Notes under the pieces: generated by a model
Told to the model about the DNA's origin: nothing
Database searches by the model: none
What the model saw: the letters and a program-made list of their open reading frames with translations, nothing else
NCBI GenBank assembly: GCA_902706235.1
Contig: CACSJR010000015.1
Span: 1 to 64,000 of the forward strand
DNA: 64,000 nt
DNA from: Citrobacter sp. 18056
GTDB lineage: Bacteria > Pseudomonadota > Gammaproteobacteria > Enterobacterales > Enterobacteriaceae
Direction of reading: 5' to 3'
Translations under genes and position numbers: made by a program
Part shown: one piece after another, positions 43,252-52,138 of the stretch
How the letters are laid out: every line of letters starts with the position of its first letter
How positions within the stretch are numbered: the first letter of the stretch is position 1

Positions 43252-44310
43252 GTGAACAGAAAAATTTGGTTTATGGAAGGTTTATCCTCACAGCGCGATA
43301 TTATTCAGGGGGTGAATGCATTTGCACAAAAGAATAAATTTGGGATTACCATTTTTGCCTCCCACCGTAACGAAAGAAATGAAATTCTTTCCGTTGCTGA
43401 CTATTCTTTGACTGAACCTGAAGATCCTCAAAAACGCCTTCAGTTTATTCAGGAAACCATCCAGAACCACGGCATCCACCATATTCATACGGGCCGCAAC
43501 AGCCAGTGGTTTGAAGAACACCGCACAGCCATTGAGTCGACCGGAGCCACTCTTACTACTGGTGCAACGGGCGTCGACTGGCTAACTCTGGCTGACGAAA
43601 AAGTTACTTTTGCTCAGTTCATGGTGCAAAACGGGCTCCCGGTAGTGCCATCCTGGCGCGTAAATACCCTGGCAGAATTAAAGGCGCACCTCCTGACCCC
43701 ACCGTTTTCTGACAGCCCGCTATGCGTGAAGCCGGTAACGGGTATCTATGGCATGGGATTCTGGCGCTTTGATGACAATGCTTCGCCCATGGCCGTCTTT
43801 AATCATCCAGAGCATCGGCTGGTCAGTCCGCAACAGTATATTGCAGCAGCATCGGTTTCTGAGTCGTTTAAGCCCCTTGTTTTGATGCCATACCTGCCAG
43901 GCCCGGAGTTTTCTGTCGATATCCTCGCAAATAAGGGCGAAATACTCGCAGCCGTGGGACGCCGTAAGGAAGGGGCTATCCAGTATCTGGTAAACGAAGG
44001 AAGCGCCTGGGAACTGGCGTGTGACTGCGCCCGGGTGATGAAGGCCGACGGGCTGGTGAACGTTCAGACGCGAAACGATGTGAATGGCAACCCGGTGCTG
44101 CTTGAAACCAACATGCGTCCGTCAGGTGGGGTGGGTTATACCCTTCACAGCGGGGTGAACCTTCCCGGGTTGTTTGCTGCCTTTAAGCTCGGTCTGATGT
44201 CTGAAGATGCGGTGATTCAGAGCGCCAGAAATACCTTTTCTCCGGTTGCAGTGAGATCCATCACAGATGTCATCGTTTACCCGGAATCTCTATCTAATCA
44301 TCTGAATTAA
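43252..44310 (+). CDS. Ter-module ATP-grasp ligase
   Basis: This 352-residue protein starts at GTG 43252. The ATP-grasp fold (about 105-330) shows CVKPVTGIYGMGFWRF (Lys and Gly-loop for ATP), MPYLPGPEFSVDILAN and VLLETNMRPSGGVGY, with the Glu and Asn that bind Mg-ATP. Such enzymes ligate a carboxylate to an amine or thiol through an acyl phosphate. It is the first gene of the plus-strand Ter biosynthetic module, which comparative studies of Ter systems predict to make a nucleoside-like or peptide-like metabolite. The real substrate is unknown. It is separated by 9 bp from the PRTase gene. Confidence 0.87.
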   Translation: MNRKIWFMEGLSSQRDIIQGVNAFAQKNKFGITIFASHRNERNEILSVADYSLTEPEDPQKRLQFIQETIQNHGIHHIHTGRNSQWFEEHRTAIESTGATLTTGATGVDWLTLADEKVTFAQFMVQNGLPVVPSWRVNTLAELKAHLLTPPFSDSPLCVKPVTGIYGMGFWRFDDNASPMAVFNHPEHRLVSPQQYIAAASVSESFKPLVLMPYLPGPEFSVDILANKGEILAAVGRRKEGAIQYLVNEGSAWELACDCARVMKADGLVNVQTRNDVNGNPVLLETNMRPSGGVGYTLHSGVNLPGLFAAFKLGLMSEDAVIQSARNTFSPVAVRSITDVIVYPESLSNHLN

Positions 44311-44319
44311 GGCGTTTTT

Positions 44320-45462
44320 ATGTCTGATACCCTCGAAGATATGATTTATCGCCGCACACTCTCATGCGGTACGATTCAGGTAACCCGCGACCAGGGTGAA
44401 GTTTCGCTCGATGAACTGTTTGATATCGCTGAAAGACGTAACCCGAAACGCGCCTTTCTGTTTGTCAGCAAAGTACTCGGCAGGCACATTCCCGTGCCAC
44501 CCTCAGTCATGCGACAGGCCTACAGACAGCTTGCCAGACAGTTCCCCTCAACGCTGACAGGGCCCGTACTGTTTATCGGTATGGCTGAAACCGCCGTTGG
44601 GCTTGGGGCCGGTGTGTTTGATGAAGTGCGCCACCAGCATCGTGAATCTGTCTATCTGACCTCTACCCGTCACCCGGTTGATGGCACGCTGCTTTGCGAG
44701 TTCAAGGAAGAACACAGCCACGCCACCGATCATCTGATCTATCTGCCAGATGATGAAGAGAAAAGACGTCGTGTTACCAACGCACGAACGCTGGTTTTGA
44801 TTGATGACGAGGCAACCACCGGTAATACCTTTATTAACCTGCTTTCTGCCCTGCGTAATACCGCCAAGTTTCAACATATTGAACAGGTTTTCGCCGTGAC
44901 GCTTACCGACTGGAGTGGCAATGCCCTGTCCGAACGAAGCCCCTTACCCGTCACTTCGGTTTCTCTTGTAAGCGGTCAGTGGGGATGGACCCCATTACCA
45001 GATGCACCTGTCCCGGACATGCCGAAGGTCAACGTAACTTCACGTGGAGAATGGGACATCCAGGGAAAACAGTCCTGGGGCCGACTGGGGATGCTCGCAC
45101 CTGCGGCCGATCTCGGCCATGAGGTCTCCGTTCGCAAGGGGGAGCGTGTTCTGGTTCTCGGGACAGGGGAATTCGTCTGGGAGCCGTTCCTGCTTGCTGA
45201 ACGGCTCGAAGCTGCCGGAGCACAGGCATTTTATGGTTCGACCACCCGCTCCCCTATCGCCGTGGGTTATGCCATTGAGTCCGCAATTTCCTTTACGGAT
45301 AACTACGGGCTGGGCATCCCCAATTTTGTCTATAACGTCGCCCACCAGCAGTTTGACCGCATTCTTGTGTGTACTGAGACACCCGCAGAAAGTATTGACA
45401 CGCAGCTTCTTAAAGCACTGGCTGAAGTTGCGCCCGTCGTGGAGATTGTTACCTATGAATAA
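44320..45462 (+). CDS. Ter-module phosphoribosyltransferase with TRSP domain
   Basis: This 380-residue protein has an N-terminal PRTase domain with the PRPP-binding loop TLVLIDDEATTGNT (about 156-169). A C-terminal TRSP domain (about 250-380) carries TGEFVWEPFLLAERLE and YGSTTRSPIA, the latter containing the TRSP signature. PRTases either attach a base to ribose 5-phosphate or run in reverse; the target here is unknown. Its stop overlaps the next start by 8 nt. Members of this family occur with the HAD, ATP-grasp and StiP-like genes in Ter gene neighbourhoods. Confidence 0.87.
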   Translation: MSDTLEDMIYRRTLSCGTIQVTRDQGEVSLDELFDIAERRNPKRAFLFVSKVLGRHIPVPPSVMRQAYRQLARQFPSTLTGPVLFIGMAETAVGLGAGVFDEVRHQHRESVYLTSTRHPVDGTLLCEFKEEHSHATDHLIYLPDDEEKRRRVTNARTLVLIDDEATTGNTFINLLSALRNTAKFQHIEQVFAVTLTDWSGNALSERSPLPVTSVSLVSGQWGWTPLPDAPVPDMPKVNVTSRGEWDIQGKQSWGRLGMLAPAADLGHEVSVRKGERVLVLGTGEFVWEPFLLAERLEAAGAQAFYGSTTRSPIAVGYAIESAISFTDNYGLGIPNFVYNVAHQQFDRILVCTETPAESIDTQLLKALAEVAPVVEIVTYE

Positions 45463-46228
45463 ACCCGTTGTTCTGAGCGACCTTGACGACACGCTCTTTC
45501 AGACCCGTCGTAAAATGGTAGACGAGCTGGCCCTGGAGCCATTCCGTACCGGTGCCGTTGATCGCACCCTGAATCCACGAAGCTTTATGACGGAAGAACA
45601 GTCCATGTTAGTGGACTGGCTCCTGGAACAGGCTGAACTCATTCCCGTTACCGCACGGGGAACTGAAGAAATCAGCCGCGTCCGGATCCCTTTCCACTCC
45701 TGGGCAATCACCACGCACGGGGCCGTCATTCTCACGCCTGAAGGCAAACCCGACGAGGAGTGGAAGGCCCATATGCTCGGCCAGCTGGCTCCCTACCAGG
45801 AAAAGCTGACATCGATGCAGCGTCTGATCACTGAAATGATGGACGCAAAAGGGATCAATGCCTGGGCAAGACTGAACTTCGAATACGGTGAAACGGCGGT
45901 TTATATGGTGATGAAACACCGCGACAGCACCCGCCTTGACGAACTCAATGCCATTGCAGATGAGATAGAAACGGTGTTTCCGACCGAGGGCTACTACATC
46001 CACCGCAACAGTAACAACGTGGCCTGGCTGCCCACCCCGGTTGAGAAAGGGCTGGCCGTCAGTTGGCTGCTTGAAAAACTTCGGGCTGAACGCGGAGTTT
46101 TCCCCGTAATTGGTCTGGGCGACAGCCTGAGCGATCATCGTTTTATGAAACTGTGCAGCTGGTTTGGCATCCCGCGTCAGAGTCAGTTTGCAGATGCCAT
46201 TTCACAGCGAATTTTTGGAGAAAATTAA
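45455..46228 (+). CDS. Ter-module HAD-family hydrolase
   Basis: The protein is 257 residues from ATG 45455, with GGAG 11 nt upstream; a longer frame extends back through the PRTase gene and is a shadow. Motif I is VLSDLDDTLFQT at the N-terminus, motif II lies in IPVTARG, and motif III/IV in VIGLGDSLSDHRFM near residue 228. The Cof-like cap lies between. A phosphatase step on a sugar-phosphate intermediate is likely, given the neighbouring PRTases. Its stop is 1 nt from the next ATG. Confidence 0.87.
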   Translation: MNKPVVLSDLDDTLFQTRRKMVDELALEPFRTGAVDRTLNPRSFMTEEQSMLVDWLLEQAELIPVTARGTEEISRVRIPFHSWAITTHGAVILTPEGKPDEEWKAHMLGQLAPYQEKLTSMQRLITEMMDAKGINAWARLNFEYGETAVYMVMKHRDSTRLDELNAIADEIETVFPTEGYYIHRNSNNVAWLPTPVEKGLAVSWLLEKLRAERGVFPVIGLGDSLSDHRFMKLCSWFGIPRQSQFADAISQRIFGEN

Positions 46229-46229
46229 A

Positions 46230-47309
46230 ATGCAGCCACATGAAACATTTACCGGCTCATACCAGCCCGGTGACGTGGAATTTCTGCTAAAGCCGGTTGT
46301 CATTGAGATGACGCCGGTTGAGAAAAAAGAAGAACTGATTCAGTCCGGGAAGAAACATTATTCGGACATGCTCAGCCAGGAGCCAGCGCCTACACAATGG
46401 CATCTTGATTTGTTTCACCGGGCGCTGGATCGGGGCGCAGAGAGGCTTGCAAAAGAAGTCACACAGCTCGCTAGTGCTCTGGCTGAACGCTTCGGTGATG
46501 AGCCCATTGTACTGGCCAGTCTTGTCAGAGCTGGCGTGCCGCTCGGCGTTATGCTGCACCAGGCGCTGCGTGACATGGGGAAAACCTCATGGCATTACGG
46601 CATCAGTATCATCCGGGATCGTGGAATTGACGGTGCAGCTCTCGACATCATTGAAGAGCGGCATGGTACCAGCGGTATTGTCTTTGTTGACGGATGGACA
46701 GGTAAAGGCGCAATAACCGGAGAGCTTGTACGCGCACTGAAAGGTCGCCCGGGCTATCCTGAGCAGCCGCGACTGGTTGTCCTGGCCGATCCTTGTGGCT
46801 GTTCCTGGCTTGCGGCCAGTGATGACGACTGGCTCATCCCTTTTGGCATCATGGGTGCGCCGGTGTCAGGCCTGATCTCCCGGTCAGTATGGTCCTCCGA
46901 AGGATTACATGGGTGCATGGTTTGCGAGCATCTCAGTGAATTCGAATGCAGCCGGATGCTTGTCGATACCGTCGCTCACTTCCGTAAGAAGTTAACACCG
47001 ACATCCCTCGCTCCCCTGAGCTGGAATATGGAGTCAGCCCGGATCTTATGGCAGACAAGTCGCGACGTTATCGCGTTTCTGGCCGATGAATTTAAAGTGG
47101 ACAGCGTCAATCGTATTAAACCCGGTATTGCTGAAGCAACCCGGGCTGTATTACGTCGGGTACCGGACCATGTATTTGTGCGTTCTATTGACGACCCGGA
47201 CGTTGCCTTGCTTGTAGGGCTTGCTCGTGAAAAGGGAATAGTTGTTACAGAAATGGGGGGAACCCTCGGCCAGTATCGGGCTGTAACCATTATCAAGAAG
47301 GTACTCTGA
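46230..47309 (+). CDS. StiP-like PRTase/PELOTA-RNA-binding protein
   Basis: The protein has 359 residues from ATG 46230 behind TTTTGGAG. The central PRTase-like domain (about 70-240) has EPIVLASLVRAGVPLGVMLH and GIVFVDGWTGKGAITGELVR, the latter in the place of the PRPP loop. Family databases call such proteins cysteine protease StiP, but the visible fold signature is a PRTase. The C-terminal 70 residues (VNRIKPGIAEATRAVLRRVP, ALLVGLAREKGIVVTEM) match a PELOTA RNA-binding domain. Its stop overlaps the next ATG by one base. Its role in the metabolite pathway is unknown. Confidence 0.8.
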   Translation: MQPHETFTGSYQPGDVEFLLKPVVIEMTPVEKKEELIQSGKKHYSDMLSQEPAPTQWHLDLFHRALDRGAERLAKEVTQLASALAERFGDEPIVLASLVRAGVPLGVMLHQALRDMGKTSWHYGISIIRDRGIDGAALDIIEERHGTSGIVFVDGWTGKGAITGELVRALKGRPGYPEQPRLVVLADPCGCSWLAASDDDWLIPFGIMGAPVSGLISRSVWSSEGLHGCMVCEHLSEFECSRMLVDTVAHFRKKLTPTSLAPLSWNMESARILWQTSRDVIAFLADEFKVDSVNRIKPGIAEATRAVLRRVPDHVFVRSIDDPDVALLVGLAREKGIVVTEMGGTLGQYRAVTIIKKVL

Positions 47310-48265
47310 TGAAAAATCGTCTTTCTCCCTGGAATCTGGGAGCCACGCTATACATGCCTGCAACACGGGAAGATATTGCTGATGCCGTCCTGCACGGGAA
47401 AATCCCGGAATTACGCTCTCTGGTGATTTGCCTGGAGGATGCTGTTAGTGAAGCAGACATCCCTGTAGCCCTCAAAAACCTTGAGCAACTGTTGCACGAA
47501 CTCAGTAACAGCATGCGTAGTCTGGGTAAAAATGACTGGCCTCTGGTGTTCATTCGCCCCCGGCATGCCGAAATGGGCAAATGGTTAAAAGCGCATTATG
47601 ATCTTTCCGCTGTCGACGGGTTTGTATTGCCGAAATTTACCCTCAGTTCGTTATCTGAATGGTGGGATATCATGAGCGGGACTCACCTGTGCATGATGCC
47701 AACGCTGGAAACAGAAGACGTCTTTGACGTGGTTCAGATGCGCGAGCTGGCTACTCGTCTTGAGGAACATCCTTGCCACGACCGCATTATTGCGCTTCGA
47801 ATCGGCGGCAACGATCTTATGAATGTTGTGTCGCTTCGCCGTCCCCGGGACCTGACGCTGTATGACAGTCCGATGGGCTACGTCATTAAAATGCTCGTTT
47901 CGGTCTTCGGACCGCGTGATTTTGCCCTGACCGCGCCCGTGTGTGAGCATATTGACGATCATGCCGTTATGGCCAGAGAGCTGGCTCTTGATATGGCACA
48001 TGGGCTTGTCGGGAAAACAGCCATTCACCCGGGCCAGATAGAGGTCATTCAAAACGCGCTGATGGTCACTCAGGGCGAGCACTCTGACGCTCTGCGGATC
48101 CTGAACTCGACCCAGGCCGTGTTTAAGTCGCAGGGGGCAATGTGTGAACCCGCCACACATCGCCGCTGGGCGGCTGGTATTCTGGACAGAGCGCGTTTTT
48201 ACGGATTACAGAACGAGCAAAGTACCGATGGAATCAGATTACTTACCGTGACTCAGCATCATTAA
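47309..48265 (+). CDS. CitE/HpcH-like C-C lyase of the Ter module
   Basis: This 318-residue TIM-barrel protein is related to the citrate-lyase beta subunit and HpcH aldolases. Supporting segments are GATLYMPATREDIADAVL, LVICLEDAVSEADI (acidic metal ligand), PLVFIRPRHAEMGKWL (conserved Arg), GFVLPKFT and GLVGKTAIHPGQIEVIQNAL, which is the GK(x)xIHP(x)Q signature. It uses Mg and an acyl or oxo acid substrate. It is the fifth coupled gene of the biosynthetic arm. A frameshifted DUF4236 gene follows 10 bp later. Confidence 0.88.
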   Translation: MKNRLSPWNLGATLYMPATREDIADAVLHGKIPELRSLVICLEDAVSEADIPVALKNLEQLLHELSNSMRSLGKNDWPLVFIRPRHAEMGKWLKAHYDLSAVDGFVLPKFTLSSLSEWWDIMSGTHLCMMPTLETEDVFDVVQMRELATRLEEHPCHDRIIALRIGGNDLMNVVSLRRPRDLTLYDSPMGYVIKMLVSVFGPRDFALTAPVCEHIDDHAVMARELALDMAHGLVGKTAIHPGQIEVIQNALMVTQGEHSDALRILNSTQAVFKSQGAMCEPATHRRWAAGILDRARFYGLQNEQSTDGIRLLTVTQHH

Positions 48266-48275
48266 GGAAATCATA

Positions 48276-49158
48276 ATGGGGTTCAGGTTCAGAAAGTCGA
48301 TCAACATTATTCCTGGCGTTCGCCTCAACCTGAGTAACGGTGCACCGAGTCTGAGTGTCGGCCCGAGAGGTGCTTCCGTTTCTTTTGGCAGCCGGGGGAC
48401 CTATGCCAATCTGGGCTTGCCCGGTACCGGGCTGAGTTACCGTACTCGCCTTGACCGGGCCGCGCGTTCCGGAGGTGGAAACCGGACGGCAACCGACCCG
48501 GGGCTCAGACAGGCGCTTGAGCAGGAAGCCGCTGAACTCATGTCAGCGGTAACCGCAATCCGTAATATTCACGAGCTGACGCCAGATCCAAAAACAGGCA
48601 TCAGCTGGGCAGAGCTGGAAGCAGTATACCTGCATAACAGAACGTCGCCTTTTCAGGTTCCGGCACCGGTGCGTCCTGAAAAGCCAGAATACCTTGCATT
48701 GCCGGAAAAGCCTGCGGGGAACGAAGGCATTAGTTTTCTGGGTAAATGGTTTGAATCGGAATCAGCAAAAGCTGAGCGCCACACTGAGAATCTACGCCGG
48801 TGGCAGCAGGAGCAGATTGATGTGGAGCGGGAGAACACCCTTCGACAACATCGGTACCAGCAACAACTATGCCCGCCACGTCCATGGCTGCTTGTTCCGC
48901 CTGGTCGGTATCGTTTTACATACGCTTCCGTTCGACAACGTGATTGTGTCAGGCTTTACGCAACGGGTCAGTAAGCGGACCGGCTATCTGGAGGATGAGT
49001 ATATCCTGTCCTGCAAATGCACTCGCAGCCAGATGTCGTCAGTAAATTTTGAAGGCATAGAACACATTGATCCGGTTGAAGCGTTAGGCGATCACCCGGT
49101 TATTCGAAAGATGAGCAGTACCTTCATTTTTCAGCCTATTGAACCACTAACCCTTTAA
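48276..49158 (+). pseudogene. DUF4236 protein split by a frameshift
   Basis: The N-terminal part reads MGFRFRKSINIIPGVRLNLS and SLSVGPRGASVSFGSRGTYA, a clear DUF4236 domain, followed by a charged helical region. Around 48832-48850 the coherent frame changes by +1. The first frame turns into arginine-rich nonsense ending at 48974. The second frame reads on sensibly (NNYARHVHGCLFRLVGIVLH, EDEYILSCKCTRSQM, HPVIRKMSSTFIFQP) to TAA at 49158. One intact gene of about 293 codons is therefore likely broken by a small indel or a sequencing error; a programmed shift is possible but no slippery run is seen. Its function is unknown. Confidence 0.75.
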
Positions 49159-49175
49159 GCAGGCTAAATCTTACG

Positions 49176-49643
49176 ATGCAATTAAATACCAGACAGGCCC
49201 GGATTTTTAAGCTTGCGAACTTACTGGGCACCGGCAAGCCCGTTTCCGCGGCCGATATTATAACCAGTCTGGAATGCTCTGAGCCGACATTAACCCGGGC
49301 CCTCAAAGAGCTACGCGAGTCATATTCTGCGGAGATCAAATACAGCAAGGCTGGTCATTCCTATCATCTCGTTAATCCGGGCCAGCTGGATAAAAAAACC
49401 CTTCGCCGGATGAATGAAGCGCTCGCACAGAATGCTGAACTGAAAACCGGTGAGTCTACAGGTAAGGTCGTACTCGATAAGGATAAAAAAACAGCCGTGT
49501 CATTATCGCTACGCATGCAGATTTTAAGAAAAATTGACCGTCTGGCTGAGCTAAGTGGCTCGACCCGAAGTGAAGCGGTAGAGAAGCTGGCTCTGCACTC
49601 CGTTGATGAACTGATAAAAGAATGCAGCGCTAAAAAGTCCTGA
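49176..49643 (+). CDS. terW: TerW DNA-binding regulator
   Basis: This 155-residue protein has the length of TerW. An N-terminal winged helix-turn-helix (about residues 8-65: KLANLLGTGKPVSAADIITS, CSEPTLTRALKELRESY) is followed by a linker. A C-terminal ribbon-helix-helix-like segment is also present (VSLSLRMQILRKIDRLAELS, TRSEAVEKLALHSV). TerW has been described as a DNA-binding regulator of ter genes. Palindromes in both ter control regions could be its sites, which is inference. A terminator follows the gene. Confidence 0.88.
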   Translation: MQLNTRQARIFKLANLLGTGKPVSAADIITSLECSEPTLTRALKELRESYSAEIKYSKAGHSYHLVNPGQLDKKTLRRMNEALAQNAELKTGESTGKVVLDKDKKTAVSLSLRMQILRKIDRLAELSGSTRSEAVEKLALHSVDELIKECSAKKS

Positions 49644-49656
49644 CGCTAAATCTCAG

Positions 49657-49679
49657 ACCGGGGTGAAAATCCCGGTTTT
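49657..49679 (+). terminator. terminator after terW
   Basis: An ACCGGG/CCCGGT stem with an 8-nt loop ends in TTTT, 13 bp after the terW stop. It separates terW from the terY-terX cluster, which must have its own promoter. Confidence 0.75.
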
Positions 49680-49684
49680 GTCAC

Positions 49685-50112
49685 ATGTCACCTCTGTGTT
49701 GTGTGACATAAGTCTGCATGGATAATCCTGTCAGCAAACCAATGCGCCTTTGTTTTTAAAACCTGGCGTCCTGGCAACGGCATGTGCTACACATCAATCT
49801 TTGCTCGATTTACACTCCATACAATCAGGTCTGTGTTGTATGATACTTTTCAAGCACATGACAAATTTAGTTTTGCCGGAGTTATTCAGAATGCTCATTC
49901 TCCTGCCCGGTCTGAGTTATTTTCTGTTGATGGGAGGCCATGCACATGTCGATAAATAAATGTTGGTTAGCAGATTACTCTGAAGCGGCTTCTGAGCCTT
50001 CATCTGAGTATGTATCCCCCCCGACTGATGCCGTCCCATTCAATCAAATCAAGAACCCTGGCACCATCCTGATACGACTCTCCTTTTCCGCTCATTTCAG
50101 AAGGAATTACAT
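49685..50112. promoter_or_regulatory. terY-terX upstream control region with repeats
   Basis: This non-coding stretch holds an inverted repeat ATGTCAC (49685-49691) / GTGACAT (49703-49709). It also holds two direct copies of a 16-mer, TCTGTGTTGTGTGACA at 49693-49708 and TCTGTGTTGTATGATA at 49830-49845, identical at 14 of 16 positions and 137 bp apart. No supportable ORF was found. The repeats are candidate regulator sites for the downstream vWA-kinase cluster. Confidence 0.45.
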
Positions 50113-50751
50113 TTGAGACGCTTACCCGTATATCTGCTACTTGACACGTCCGGCTCCATGCACGGAGAGCCTATTGAGGCAGTTAAGAATGGCGTTCAGA
50201 CGCTACTTACCACCTTGAAGCAGGACCCGTATGCACTTGAAACAGCTTTTGTGTCGGTGATCACCTTTGATTCATCTGCACGGCAGGCAGTACCCCTGAC
50301 AGACCTCCTGAGTTTCCAGTTGCCAGCACTAACAGCCAGCGGCACTACGTCTCTTGGCGAAGCGCTTTCCCTCACGGCAAGCTCCATTGCCAGGGAAGTA
50401 CAGAAAACGACAGCCGACACGAAAGGTGACTGGCGTCCCCTTGTATTCCTGATGACGGATGGAAGTCCGAATGATGACTGGCGTAAAGGCCTGAATGACT
50501 TTAAAGCGGCCAGAACCGGCGTTGTTGTGGCATGTGCAGCCGGGCATGATGCCGATACCAGCGTCTTCAAAGAAATCACTGAAATCGTGGTTCAGCTGGA
50601 TACAGCTGACAGTTCGACGATTAAAGCTTTCTTTAAATGGGTCAGTGCGAGCATTTCGGTAGGCAGTCAGAAAGTGGAGTCCAGCAAAAAAGAAGTGATC
50701 GGTCTTGAAGACCTGCCACCGCCGCCGCCAGAAGTAAATGTGGTCTTATAG
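50113..50751 (+). CDS. terY: TerY vWA protein (first copy)
   Basis: This 212-residue vWA-domain protein uses TTG 50113 as start, with AAGGA 8 nt upstream. The MIDAS motif is LLLDTSGSMHG, followed by TSLGEALSL and FLMTDGSPNDDWR, giving a complete Mg-binding site. The C-terminal FFKWVSASISVGSQ and the Pro-rich end LPPPPPEVNVVL recur in the second TerY. TerY proteins pair with a PP2C phosphatase and a kinase (the TerY-P triad). It is 22 bp upstream of terX. Confidence 0.9.
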   Translation: MRRLPVYLLLDTSGSMHGEPIEAVKNGVQTLLTTLKQDPYALETAFVSVITFDSSARQAVPLTDLLSFQLPALTASGTTSLGEALSLTASSIAREVQKTTADTKGDWRPLVFLMTDGSPNDDWRKGLNDFKAARTGVVVACAAGHDADTSVFKEITEIVVQLDTADSSTIKAFFKWVSASISVGSQKVESSKKEVIGLEDLPPPPPEVNVVL

Positions 50752-50773
50752 TTTTATTGATTAAGGGGATGTC

Positions 50774-51415
50774 ATGTCTGTCAGTCTGAGCAAAGGCCAA
50801 GGCGTAAGCCTGAAAAAAAATGAATACGATCTCTCGTCCGTTACTATCGGCCTCGGTTGGGATATTAATGAGGAAAAGAAAGGTTTTCTTGGCGGGATCT
50901 TTGGTAAAAATGAGGAAGAATACGACCTTGATGTGATCGCTTTCCTGTGTAATTCAGCCGGAAAGGTGACCGATCTCGGCAATGTGGAAAATGGTAAACC
51001 AACGCTTGTGAATGGCGATATCATCTTTTTCAACAGCCTTCGCCATAAGTCAGGCAATATCTGGCTGACGGGCGATAACCGAACCGGAGCCGGTGACGGT
51101 GACGATGAGCAAATTATTGTGCGCCTGAATTCCCTTGACGCTCAGTACGAGAAAATTGTGTTCATCGTTCAGATCTACAATGGTGAAAAGCTCCAGCAGC
51201 ACTTTGGTAAAGTTCAGAATGCCTTCATCCGGGCAGTAGATGCCCGTAATACTGAAATGGCACGATTCGATCTTTCTGGCGGACCCGCCTTCGCCAGCCA
51301 GCGCTCCATGGTTTTTGCCGAGCTGATACGCGAGGCTACAGGCTGGAAACTCAGGGCAATTGGTGAGCCTTCAGAATCAGATTCGTTTGTCTCGCACCTG
51401 AGGAATTACATGTGA
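50774..51415 (+). CDS. terX: TerX, TerD-family protein
   Basis: This 213-residue protein starts [15 protein letters not shown], has VTIGLGWDINEEKKGFLGGI, and carries the calcium loop GDNRTGAGDGDDE at about residues 99-111. It ends with VFAELIREATGWKLRAIGEP. It is longer than TerD through an insertion (DLGNVENGKPTLVNGDI). The last codons overlap the next terY start. It links the TerD calcium-binding group to the vWA/kinase arm. Confidence 0.92.
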   Translation: MSVSLSKGQGVSLKKNEYDLSSVTIGLGWDINEEKKGFLGGIFGKNEEEYDLDVIAFLCNSAGKVTDLGNVENGKPTLVNGDIIFFNSLRHKSGNIWLTGDNRTGAGDGDDEQIIVRLNSLDAQYEKIVFIVQIYNGEKLQQHFGKVQNAFIRAVDARNTEMARFDLSGGPAFASQRSMVFAELIREATGWKLRAIGEPSESDSFVSHLRNYM

Positions 51416-52053
51416 TGCGCCGCCTGCCTGTTTACCTTGTTATCGACACATCCGGCTCGATGCGCGGTGAGTCCATCCATTCCGTTAACGTTGGAATTCA
51501 GGCGATGCTTAGCGCTCTTCGCCAGGATCCCTACGCCCTCGAAAGCGTTCATATCTCCATTATCACCTATGACAATGAGGCGCGTGAGTTCATTCCTCTC
51601 ACGCCGCTGGAAGACTTCCAGTTTTCTGACATCGTTGTGCCAAGCGCAGGCGGGACGTTCACCGGTGCTGCCCTTGAATGTCTGATGCAGTGTGTTGAAC
51701 GGGATGTGCGTCGCTCAGATGGTGATACCAAAGGAGACTGGCGTCCTCTGGTATTCCTGATGACGGATGGAACCCCTTCTGATGCCCTGGCGTATGGTGA
51801 AGCGGTAAAAGCGATTCGCGGTCGGGGATTCGGATCTATCATTGCCTGCGCCGTTGGTCCTAAAGCAGGTCATGAGCACTTAAAACAGCTCACCGATAAG
51901 GTTGTGTCTCTGGAGACGCTGGATTCAACCGCGTTTGCAGGTTTCTTTAAATGGGTATCGGCCAGCGTGTCTTCGGGCAGCACAAGCGCGGGGATCAATA
52001 ACGGAACAGATACCCTTCCCCCTCCTCCACCAGAAATCCAGCTGGTGCTCTGA
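51415..52053 (+). CDS. terY: TerY vWA protein (second copy)
   Basis: This protein has 212 residues from ATG 51415 (GTG 51412 is possible), overlapping the terX stop; AGGAATT is upstream. It is a close paralogue of the first TerY, with MIDAS LVIDTSGSMRG, FLMTDGTPSDALA, FFKWVSASVSSG and the same Pro-rich tail ending PPPEIQLVL. The tandem paralogues flank terX, suggesting duplication of a terY-terX unit. Confidence 0.9.
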   Translation: MRRLPVYLVIDTSGSMRGESIHSVNVGIQAMLSALRQDPYALESVHISIITYDNEAREFIPLTPLEDFQFSDIVVPSAGGTFTGAALECLMQCVERDVRRSDGDTKGDWRPLVFLMTDGTPSDALAYGEAVKAIRGRGFGSIIACAVGPKAGHEHLKQLTDKVVSLETLDSTAFAGFFKWVSASVSSGSTSAGINNGTDTLPPPPPEIQLVL

Positions 52054-52138
52054 CAGACAGAAAGGTGCAGCTTTCCGGGCCGCACTTTTCTGTACAGCAA
52101 CGTTTTCTGCTGGCCGTACCAGCCGTACGAGGAAAATT

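Noticed and set aside
45044-45454. N-terminal extension of the HAD protein into the PRTase gene
   Set aside because: The extension has no domain and shadows the TRSP coding sequence. ATG 45455 has GGAG upstream and starts directly at the HAD motif.
49750-49959. 69-codon plus-strand frame between terW and terY
   Set aside because: It has a non-ATG start without a ribosome binding site, no domain, and sits over the repeat-bearing control region.
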